Below are positions 22,264-29,769 of a stretch of DNA of 29,769 nucleotides, piece after piece; the stretch's first letter is position 1, and every line of letters starts with the position of its first letter. The position numbers and the translations under genes were made by a program. The notes below the pieces were generated by a model. That model ran no database searches. It was given only the letters and a program-made list of their open reading frames with translations, and had not been told where the DNA came from. Source of the DNA: VGMD01 sp964552055 (lineage in GTDB: Bacteria; Chlamydiota; Chlamydiia; Chlamydiales; 2-12-FULL-49-11); the NCBI GenBank assembly GCA_964552055.1, contig CAZKFL010000026.1, positions 1 to 29,769 on the forward strand. The letters run 5' to 3'.

Positions 22264-22300
22264 CAGGGAGTTCTTTGTAAGAAGGACTTTCTGTTTTTTT
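22264..22300 (+). terminator. Attenuator/terminator between rplL and rpoB
   Basis: CAGGGAGTTCTT (22264-22275) pairs over 12 positions, with a few G-T pairs, with AAGGACTTTCTG (22282-22293) around a 6-nt loop, and is followed directly by seven Ts (22294-22300). This is a complete intrinsic terminator form 30 bp after rplL and 40 bp before rpoB. In E. coli a partial terminator at the same place lowers RNA polymerase expression relative to L7/L12; the same role is likely here. Confidence 0.8.
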
Positions 22301-22340
22301 GATTTTTTAAGTTAACAATCTTTGCTTTAGAGGGGACAGT

Positions 22341-25300
22341 ATGTTGAAAAGGCCACCTAATCGGGTGAGTTTCAAGAAGCGTGAAGAAATCATCGATCTT
22401 CCTAACTTAATTGAAGTTCAGGTAAAGTCATATAGAGACTTTTTGCAAGCGGAAAAATTTCCACATGAACGTGAGAACATGGGTATGGAAGAGGTTTTTC
22501 GTGAGGTATTTCCAGTTAAAAGTTTTGATGAAAAAATCATACTAGAATACTTGTCATATAGTTTAGGAGTACCTAAATACACTCCAGATGAAAGTATTAG
22601 ACGTGGAATTACGTATAATACTGCCTTAAAGGCAAAATTCAGATTAACAGACGAAACGGGTATTAAAGAAGAAGAAGTCTATATGGGCACTCTTCCTCTT
22701 ATGACTGAAAGAGGTACGTTTGTTATTAATGGTGCCGAAAGAGTTATCGTTTCTCAGCTCCATAGATCTCCTGGTATTTGTTTTGAAGAAGAAATACATC
22801 CAAAAGGTAATGTTCTTTATTCTTTCCGAATTATTCCATATAGAGGTAGTTGGTTAGAAGCGGCATTTGATATCAATGACTTGATTTATGTCTATGTTGA
22901 TAAGAAAAAGCGTAGACGAAAAGTTCTCGCTACATCGTTTATTAGAACTCTTGGTTACTCGACTGATGCTGATATTATCGAAGAGTTTTTTAGTACTCGA
23001 AAAATTAAAGTTAAGTCTGATAAGGATTTTGCAAAAATTGTTGGAAAAATTCTTGCTGAAGATGTCGTAGATGAAGAAAATGGTATAGTCTATGGAAAAG
23101 CTTCTGAGAAACTAACGACTGCAATGCTAAAGCGTATTCTTGATGCTGAAATACCAATGATTCGTGTTGCTGAAGATGCTGATGAAACAAGTCCTATTAT
23201 CAGGATGCTTGCAAAAGATCCGACTGATTCATATGAGTCTGCATTAAAAGATGTTTATAGAAAAATGCGTCCAGGTGAGCCAGCGACTCTTTCTAATGCT
23301 AGATCTCTAATTATGAGACTTTTCTTTGATCCAAAACGTTACAATTTGGGTAAAGTTGGACGTTATAAATTAAATAAAAAATTAGAGTTAGATCTTTCTG
23401 ATGAAGTTTTAAACCAAGTTGTTCTTCGTAAAGAAGATATTGTTCAAGCAATTAAGTATGTTATTCGCCTTAGACAAGGTGATGAAAAAGCTTATATTGA
23501 TGATATTGACCACCTTGCTAATAGACGTGTCAGATCTGTTGGAGAATTAGTACAAAACCAATGTAGAATTGGATTTGTTCGTATGGAGAAAATCATTAAA
23601 GAGAGATTGAATCTCTTTGATTTTGCCTCAGATACATTGACTCCAGGAAAAGTGATTTCTGCAAAAGGTTTCCAATCGGTTATTAAAGACTTTTTTGGAA
23701 GATCTCAGTTATCACAATTTATGGATCAGACAAACCCTGTAGCAGAACTTACTCATAAACGAAGACTTTCGTCTCTCGGGCCCGGCGGTTTGAATAGAGA
23801 AAGAGCTGGATTTGAAGTGCGTGACGTTCATTCTAGTCACTATGGTCGAATTTGTCCGATTGAGACTCCAGAAGGTCCTAACATTGGATTGATTACATCT
23901 CTTTCAACGTTTGCTAAGATTAATGAGTTTGGTTTTATTGAAACTCCTTATCGCATTGTGAGAGAAGGTGTTGTTACAGAAGAAATTGAATACATGACTG
24001 CCGATCAGGAAGAAAGATGTATTATTGCACAGGCGTCAGCAATTCTTGACGAGCACAACATGTTTGTAGAAGACGTTACTTGGGCTAGATTTAACGCAGA
24101 GTCGTTAAAAATTGAAGCAAGTAAAGTTACTCACATGGATGTGTCTCCTAAGCAGCTTGTCTCAATTGTCACAGGACTCATTCCATTTCTTGAGCATGAT
24201 GATGCTAACAGGGCTCTTATGGGCTCGAACATGCAACGTCAAGCTGTTCCTTTACTCATTGCAGATTCTCCAATTGTGGGAACTGGCGTTGAGCTTAGAG
24301 CGGCAAAAGACTCAGGAGCTGTAATCATTGTAGAAGAAGATGGAACAGTTGAGTATGTAGATGGTTTTCAAATCATTGTAGCGCTCAAATCCAATCCGTT
24401 GCAGAAAAAGACTTATGTATTGAAAAAATTCATGAGAACTAATGCGGGCACTTGTTTGAATCAAACTCCACTTGTAGGAGTAGGTGATAAGGTTGTTGCT
24501 GGCGATATTATTGCTGATGGCCCATCTACAGATCGTGGAGAAGTTGCATTAGGTAAGAACGTTGTTGTAGCTTTCATGCCTTGGTGTGGATATAACTACG
24601 AAGATGCGATTATTATATCTGAAAAATTGATTAAGGAAGATTTCTATACTTCAATTTATTTAGAAGAATTTGAATTGACTGCAAGAGACACTAAACTTGG
24701 AAAAGAAGAAATTACCAAAGATATTCCAAACGTATCTGAAGAGGCGCTTAGAAACCTTGGAGATGATGGAATTGTTCGTATCGGCGCTCATATAAAGCCG
24801 GGTGATATATTAGTTGGTAAAATTACTCCTAAGTCTGAGACAGAACTATCACCTGAAGAAAGACTTTTAAGAGCTATCTTTGGGGAAAAAGCGGCTGATG
24901 TGAAAGATGCCTCTTTAACGGCTCCTCCGGGAACTGAAGGTTTTGTAATGGATGTGAAGGTGTTTAGCAGACGCGACCGTCTATCAAAAACAGATGATGA
25001 AATGGTAGAAGAGCGTTCTCGTATTCAGGACATTCAAAAAGAATTTAAAGAGAAAGAAGATGAGCTTCAATTAGAGGTTCATGAAAAATTAGGTGCGCTT
25101 CTCCTTGATGATGTTGCCCCAGCTTCTATACTTCATAGAAAAACGGGAAATATCTTGATGAAGGACGGAGATGAAGTTACTCAAGAGCTTCTTGAAACAA
25201 TTGAGCTTGAAAATCTTGAGGATTTGATTATTCCTTCATGTGAAGCGTATGATACAATGAAAGAAATTCTTTTAGAGCATAAGAATGCTCTAGAAGCTCT

Positions 25301-26105
25301 TGAATCACAATATAAGTCAGAGACTGAATTCATTCGTAAGGGTGATGTTGAGTTGGAGGCTGGTGTAATTCGTCAAGTTAAAGTCTATATTGCAACAAAG
25401 AGAAAGTTGCAAGTAGGTGATAAAATGGCTGGTAGACACGGTAACAAAGGGGTAGTTTCTAAATTAGTACCTGTAGCAGATATGCCTTATCTAGCTGATG
25501 GTTCTACTGTAGAAATTATTTTGAATCCACTTGGCGTACCTTCTAGGATGAACCTTGGTCAGATGCTTGAGACGCATTTAGGATATGCAGCGAGAAAAAC
25601 AGGCGTTTATGTAAAAAGCCCTGTATTTGAAGGCTTTCCGGAAGAAGAAATTTGGAAAATGTGGGAGAAAGCTGGTCTTAGAAAAGATGGTAAGTCGTAT
25701 CTTTATGATGGTAGAACTGGAGAGAGATTTGATAATCCTATAGTTGTAGGTATTATCTATATGCTCAAACTTTCTCACCTTGTAGACGATAAGATCCATG
25801 CGAGAGCTATTGGTCCTTACTCACTTGTTACCCAACAACCACTTGGAGGTAAAGCTCAGAAAGGTGGTCAGAGATTCGGGGAGATGGAAGTTTGGGCTCT
25901 AGAAGCTTATGGAGCAGCAAATCTTTTACAAGAGATGTTAACTGTAAAATCAGATGACGTCGCAGGAAGAACCCGTATATATGAATCGATAGTTAAAGGT
26001 GAGAACACGCTAAAAGCGGGAACTCCTGAATCGTTCAATGTACTTATTAAAGAGATGCAAGGCCTTTGCCTAAATATTACTGCAGAAACAGTTTTAGAAG
26101 GATAA
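22341..26105 (+). CDS. rpoB: RNA polymerase beta subunit
   Basis: 1254 residues, the length usual for Chlamydiae. Clear landmarks are the N-terminal protrusion (RVSFKKREEIIDLPNLIEVQ), the rifampicin pocket at about 452-485 (SQLSQFMDQTNP, THKRRLSSLGPGG), ICPIETPEGPNIGLI, WCGYNYEDAIIISE, and the C-terminal KMAGRHGNKGVVSK and QPLGGKAQKGGQRFGEMEVWALEAYGA. Residues known for rifampicin resistance look wild type, so sensitivity is expected. GAGGGGA precedes the ATG. It follows the attenuator at 22264-22300 and is transcribed together with rpoC. Confidence 0.98.
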   Translation: MLKRPPNRVSFKKREEIIDLPNLIEVQVKSYRDFLQAEKFPHERENMGMEEVFREVFPVKSFDEKIILEYLSYSLGVPKYTPDESIRRGITYNTALKAKFRLTDETGIKEEEVYMGTLPLMTERGTFVINGAERVIVSQLHRSPGICFEEEIHPKGNVLYSFRIIPYRGSWLEAAFDINDLIYVYVDKKKRRRKVLATSFIRTLGYSTDADIIEEFFSTRKIKVKSDKDFAKIVGKILAEDVVDEENGIVYGKASEKLTTAMLKRILDAEIPMIRVAEDADETSPIIRMLAKDPTDSYESALKDVYRKMRPGEPATLSNARSLIMRLFFDPKRYNLGKVGRYKLNKKLELDLSDEVLNQVVLRKEDIVQAIKYVIRLRQGDEKAYIDDIDHLANRRVRSVGELVQNQCRIGFVRMEKIIKERLNLFDFASDTLTPGKVISAKGFQSVIKDFFGRSQLSQFMDQTNPVAELTHKRRLSSLGPGGLNRERAGFEVRDVHSSHYGRICPIETPEGPNIGLITSLSTFAKINEFGFIETPYRIVREGVVTEEIEYMTADQEERCIIAQASAILDEHNMFVEDVTWARFNAESLKIEASKVTHMDVSPKQLVSIVTGLIPFLEHDDANRALMGSNMQRQAVPLLIADSPIVGTGVELRAAKDSGAVIIVEEDGTVEYVDGFQIIVALKSNPLQKKTYVLKKFMRTNAGTCLNQTPLVGVGDKVVAGDIIADGPSTDRGEVALGKNVVVAFMPWCGYNYEDAIIISEKLIKEDFYTSIYLEEFELTARDTKLGKEEITKDIPNVSEEALRNLGDDGIVRIGAHIKPGDILVGKITPKSETELSPEERLLRAIFGEKAADVKDASLTAPPGTEGFVMDVKVFSRRDRLSKTDDEMVEERSRIQDIQKEFKEKEDELQLEVHEKLGALLLDDVAPASILHRKTGNILMKDGDEVTQELLETIELENLEDLIIPSCEAYDTMKEILLEHKNALEALESQYKSETEFIRKGDVELEAGVIRQVKVYIATKRKLQVGDKMAGRHGNKGVVSKLVPVADMPYLADGSTVEIILNPLGVPSRMNLGQMLETHLGYAARKTGVYVKSPVFEGFPEEEIWKMWEKAGLRKDGKSYLYDGRTGERFDNPIVVGIIYMLKLSHLVDDKIHARAIGPYSLVTQQPLGGKAQKGGQRFGEMEVWALEAYGAANLLQEMLTVKSDDVAGRTRIYESIVKGENTLKAGTPESFNVLIKEMQGLCLNITAETVLEG

Positions 26106-26123
26106 ATTTTAATCCGACATTGA

Positions 26124-26180
26124 GTGGATATCATGCGTGCTGAGACACAAGAGATTGCGTTTAGTTTCCATGATATCTGC
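26124..26180 (+). promoter_or_regulatory. Long-loop hairpin between rpoB and rpoC
   Basis: GATATCATG (26127-26135) pairs perfectly with CATGATATC (26169-26177), and three more pairs including two G-U extend the base (26124-26126 with 26178-26180). The loop is 33 nt. There is no T-run, so it is not a terminator; an RNA processing site or a protein-binding element is possible. Confidence 0.5.
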
Positions 26181-26215
26181 TTAATGTGCGTTTACCCCTC
26201 TTTTGGAGAGTTTTA

Positions 26216-29200
26216 ATGTCAGATATGCAACAACATGAAGAAGAATTTCACACAAAATATTTTGAAAACATTGGTATTCAAATTGCCTCTAGTGACGTCA
26301 TTAGAGACAATTGGTCCCGTGGTGAGATTAAGAAGCCTGAAACTATAAATTATAGAACATTTAAGCCTGAAAAAGGCGGTCTTTTCTGTGAGAAAATTTT
26401 TGGTCCAACAAAAGACTGGGAATGTGCTTGCGGAAAGTATAAAAAAATTAAGCATAAGGGAATTGTATGCGACCGTTGTGGAGTTGAAGTTACTCTTTCA
26501 AAGGTAAGACGCGAGCGTATAGCTCATATTGATTTGGCAGTTCCTGTTGTCCATATCTGGTTTTTTAAGACACAGCCATCCCGCATTGGGAATATTTTGG
26601 GAATGTCTTCTGGAGATTTAGAACGAGTTATCTATTATGAAGAATATGTTGTTGTTGATCCTGGTCGCACAAGTCTTGAAAAAAAACAATTATTAAATGA
26701 CGTAGAGCTTCGTGAAGCGCAAGAGAAATGGGGCCCAGATGCTTTTAAAGCTTTGATGGGTGGAGAAGCTGTAAGGCAACTTCTTGAGACGGAAGATATG
26801 CAGTCTACTATTGTTGAATTAAAAGACAAGCTTCGTAAGACAAAGTCTATTCAAGCTAGAATGAAGCTTGCTAAGAGATTGAAGATTATTGAAAGTTTTT
26901 CAGTTTCTGGCAATAGACCTGAATGGATGGTAATGACTGCAGCGCCAGTTATTCCGCCTGATTTAAGGCCTTTAGTTCCTCTAGATGGTGGTAGATTTGC
27001 TACATCAGATCTAAATGATCTTTACAGAAGAGTGATTAATCGAAATAACCGTTTGAAAGCGATTTTAAAATTAAAAACGCCTGATGTAATTATCCGAAAT
27101 GAGAAAAGGATGTTGCAGGAAGCTGTTGACGCCTTATTTGATAATGGCCGTCACGGTCATCCAGTAATGGGTGCGGGTAACCGTCCTTTAAAATCTCTTT
27201 CAGAAATGTTGAAAGGTAAACAAGGTCGTTTTAGACAAAACTTACTTGGTAAAAGGGTTGACTATTCTGGTCGTTCGGTAATTGTTGTAGGGCCTGAATT
27301 AAAATTAAATCAATGTGGTCTTCCTAAGAAGATGGCGCTTGAGCTTTTTGAGCCATTTATTGTTAAGCGTTTAAAAGATCAAGGTTTTGTTTATACAATT
27401 CGATCTGCGAAGAAAATGATTCAAAGGGCTGATCCTCAAGTTTGGGATGTGCTTGAAGAAATCATTAAAGGGCATCCAGTTCTACTGAACCGTGCTCCGA
27501 CATTGCACAGATTGGGTTTGCAAGCTTTTGAGCCTGTTCTAATCGAAGGTAAAGCGATCCGGATACACCCTCTTGTTTGTACAGCTTTTAACGCTGACTT
27601 TGATGGTGACCAGATGGCCGTTCACGTGCCTCTTTCCATAGAAGCTCAGATTGAAGCTAAAACATTGATGATGGCTCCAGACAACATATTCTTGCCATCA
27701 TCTGGAAAACCTGTAGCTATTCCTAGTCAGGACATGATTTTAGGTTTGTACTATGTTATGTTTGACCCTGTATTTATCAGAGAAGAAAAGGGTGGAAAAA
27801 CAAAAACATACGGCAGCTCAGAAGAAGTTCTTCTAGCTATGAAAGCTTCTGGCAGTTACAACTGGCAAGCAACCGATCTAAAAGATGGTGATAGAAAAGA
27901 CGATTTAGGAAGAGGTATTCATATTCATGAGAAAATCAGAGTTCTGATTGACGGGAATATGATTGAGACAACTCCAGGTAGAGTTCTCTTTAATACGATA
28001 GTTCCTAAAGAGCTTGGTTTCCAAAACTATACTCTACGTAAAAAAACTTTAGGAGAGCTTGTTCTTCAGATTTACAAAACGGTAGGTCTTGAAAAAACAG
28101 TACGTTTCCTAGATGGTCTAAAAGATATTGGATTTGATCAAGCGACTAAATCTGGTATTTCGATGGGTGTTGCTGATGTGGTTATTCCATCAACTAAGAA
28201 AAAGCTTATTGAAGATGCGAATAAGAAAGCTCTTCTTGTAGTGAAGCAGTATGAGGATGGAATTATTACGGAAGGTGAAAGACACTCCAAGATTATTTCA
28301 ATTTGGACTGAAGTTACTGAGGTGCTTTCAGATACATTGTATGACAGCATCATGAAGCCGTCGAAAGATAAGGAATTAAATCCTTTATTCTTGATGATTG
28401 ACTCAGGCGCTCGTGGTAACAAATCTCAGTTAAGGCAGCTCGGTGCTCTTCGAGGTCTTATGGCTAAACCTTCAGGCGAAATTATTGAAAACCCGATTAC
28501 GTCTAACTTTAGAGAAGGTTTAAGTGTTCTTGAATACTTTATTTCTTCACACGGAGCTCGTAAAGGTCTTGCAGATACTGCTCTTAAAACAGCTGACTCT
28601 GGTTACTTAACAAGAAGACTAGTCGATGTTTCTCAAGATGTTTTAGTCAATGAGGAAGATTGCGGTACTCTTAATGGAATTGAAATTGCTCCAATTAAGC
28701 AAGGTCAGGAAGAGCTTCTTTGCTTGAAAGACCGTATTTTTGGAAGAACTGTTTGTGAAGACGTATACATGCCAGGTGATAAGACTAAATTACTTGCTAA
28801 GTCAGGTGACATCCTAACAATTGAACAAGCTCTTGCAATTGACGATTCCGGTATCGAAAGTATCAGAATCCGTTCAGCACTTACATGCGAAACTCCGAGA
28901 GGGATTTGCTCTAAGTGTTATGGTGCAAATCTTGCAAATGGTAGGAAGGTAGCTCTTGGTGAAGCTGTTGGTATCATCGCTGCTCAATCAATTGGTGAGC
29001 CAGGTACTCAGCTTACAATGAGAACGTTCCACTTGGGCGGTATTGCGTCAGCTAATATCAATCCGGATCTTGTATCTGATTTTGACGGTCTGTTAGTCCA
29101 TCAAGAAGTACGTACTGTTTGGGATGATGATGAGAAAGTTTGGCTTGTACTTAATAAGAATGGAGCTCTACATATTGTTAAAAACGATGGTAGAACTTTA

Positions 29201-29769
29201 GCTGAGTACAAAAAACTTTTATCTACAAAATCAATTGAGCCATTGAAATCGTTTGCTGTAGAACTTGGAACACAAATCTTTATCGAAGATGGTTCTAAGA
29301 TTTCTAAGGGCGAAAAAATTGCTCATATGGAACAATATAGCTATCCAATTATTTGCGAAAGATCAGGTTATGTAAAATACGAAGATCTAGTAGAGGGTAT
29401 CTCAACACAAAAAACTGTTAATAAACAAACAGGACAAACTGAAGTTGTTGTAAAACAACATCGTGGTGCTGAGCTTCATCCTCAAATGATTATGTATCAT
29501 GATGCTGCTTGTACAGAAGTTGTTGGTTCATACCCAATTCCTTCAGGCGCTCACCTTTCTGTTGAAGATGGCGCATTTGTAAAAGCTGGTAAGCAACTTG
29601 CTAGATTGCCAAAAGGTGCTGTCAAGACTAAGGATATAACGGGCGGTCTTCCAAGAGTTGCAGAACTTTTTGAAGCAAGAAAGCCAAAAGATGCCGCTGA
29701 AATTGCTAAAATTGATGGCGTTGTTGACTTTAAGGGTGTTCAGAAGAACAAGAGAATTATTGTTGTTCG
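26216..29769 (+). CDS. rpoC: RNA polymerase beta' subunit (3' end outside window)
   Basis: ATG at 26216 with GGAGAG about 8 nt upstream. About 1184 codons lie in the window; chlamydial beta' has about 1390, so the last 15 percent is cut off by the window edge. The N-terminal zinc site is Cys70, Cys72, Cys85 and Cys88 (CACG, CDRCG). The catalytic NADFDGDQM is at 459-467, with the three Asp residues that hold the active-site magnesium. The second zinc site is Cys816, Cys891, Cys898 and Cys901 (CETPRGICSKC). The bridge helix and trigger loop region follows (AQSIGEPGTQLTMRTFH). No frameshift was seen. Confidence 0.98.
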   Translation, partial: MSDMQQHEEEFHTKYFENIGIQIASSDVIRDNWSRGEIKKPETINYRTFKPEKGGLFCEKIFGPTKDWECACGKYKKIKHKGIVCDRCGVEVTLSKVRRERIAHIDLAVPVVHIWFFKTQPSRIGNILGMSSGDLERVIYYEEYVVVDPGRTSLEKKQLLNDVELREAQEKWGPDAFKALMGGEAVRQLLETEDMQSTIVELKDKLRKTKSIQARMKLAKRLKIIESFSVSGNRPEWMVMTAAPVIPPDLRPLVPLDGGRFATSDLNDLYRRVINRNNRLKAILKLKTPDVIIRNEKRMLQEAVDALFDNGRHGHPVMGAGNRPLKSLSEMLKGKQGRFRQNLLGKRVDYSGRSVIVVGPELKLNQCGLPKKMALELFEPFIVKRLKDQGFVYTIRSAKKMIQRADPQVWDVLEEIIKGHPVLLNRAPTLHRLGLQAFEPVLIEGKAIRIHPLVCTAFNADFDGDQMAVHVPLSIEAQIEAKTLMMAPDNIFLPSSGKPVAIPSQDMILGLYYVMFDPVFIREEKGGKTKTYGSSEEVLLAMKASGSYNWQATDLKDGDRKDDLGRGIHIHEKIRVLIDGNMIETTPGRVLFNTIVPKELGFQNYTLRKKTLGELVLQIYKTVGLEKTVRFLDGLKDIGFDQATKSGISMGVADVVIPSTKKKLIEDANKKALLVVKQYEDGIITEGERHSKIISIWTEVTEVLSDTLYDSIMKPSKDKELNPLFLMIDSGARGNKSQLRQLGALRGLMAKPSGEIIENPITSNFREGLSVLEYFISSHGARKGLADTALKTADSGYLTRRLVDVSQDVLVNEEDCGTLNGIEIAPIKQGQEELLCLKDRIFGRTVCEDVYMPGDKTKLLAKSGDILTIEQALAIDDSGIESIRIRSALTCETPRGICSKCYGANLANGRKVALGEAVGIIAAQSIGEPGTQLTMRTFHLGGIASANINPDLVSDFDGLLVHQEVRTVWDDDEKVWLVLNKNGALHIVKNDGRTLAEYKKLLSTKSIEPLKSFAVELGTQIFIEDGSKISKGEKIAHMEQYSYPIICERSGYVKYEDLVEGISTQKTVNKQTGQTEVVVKQHRGAELHPQMIMYHDAACTEVVGSYPIPSGAHLSVEDGAFVKAGKQLARLPKGAVKTKDITGGLPRVAELFEARKPKDAAEIAKIDGVVDFKGVQKNKRIIVV

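Noticed and set aside
23690..23800. Rifampicin-resistance changes in rpoB
   Set aside because: The pocket residues in SQLSQFMDQTNP and HKRRLSSLGPGG match sensitive enzymes. The Ser in place of Ala after the key Ser is a lineage difference.

Overview
The window comes from a member of the Chlamydiota, most likely an environmental (amoeba- or invertebrate-associated) lineage rather than the Chlamydiaceae. The basis is the gene order infA, tRNA-Thr, tuf, tRNA-Trp, secE, nusG, rplK, rplA, rplJ, rplL, rpoB, rpoC, which is the chlamydial arrangement, together with low G+C, a long ankyrin protein, a candidate inclusion-membrane-type protein and beta-barrel proteins. I cannot fix the genus by eye. A run of ten Ns at 21889-21898 shows that this is a scaffolded draft.

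Region 1 (1 to about 3150) is accessory and partly decayed. It holds a minus-strand terminator near the left edge, two diverged palindromic repeats (about 260-345 and 909-993), a small ORF split by one in-frame amber codon (543-899), a gene for a 403-residue protein with a caspase-like His/Cys pair (1086-2297, minus), a 5'-truncated Omp85-type barrel (2388-3014, minus) and a 60-bp array built from 12-bp units (3024-3083). The array lies where the barrel gene is broken and next to a CAU tRNA gene (3151-3224, minus), so the block looks like a rearranged island beside a tRNA.

Region 2 (3225 to about 7145) has an outer-membrane beta-barrel protein with clear promoter and terminator, a 701-residue protein with a C-terminal LOG-type Rossmann domain, and a divergent pair of overlapping small genes of unknown function closed by an intrinsic terminator.

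Region 3 (7250-14422) is a tight plus-strand cluster: a MYG1-family DHH hydrolase, an exported HEAT-repeat protein, an M24 metallopeptidase and a 1141-residue protein with nine ankyrin repeats and a C-terminal HD-type phosphohydrolase/phosphodiesterase-like domain. The first three overlap by 4 and 16 bp. The ankyrin gene's 3' end overlaps the convergent ABC-F gene.

Region 4 (14408-17371, minus) holds an ABC-F ATPase, a protein with a bilobed hydrophobic segment of the inclusion-membrane type, and a SufE-like sulfur acceptor.

Region 5 (17438-29769, plus) is the translation/transcription block from infA to rpoC, with rpoC running off the right edge. Notable points are the damaged rplL assembly, a strong hairpin with a T-run between rplL and rpoB (a probable attenuator), and a long-loop hairpin between rpoB and rpoC.
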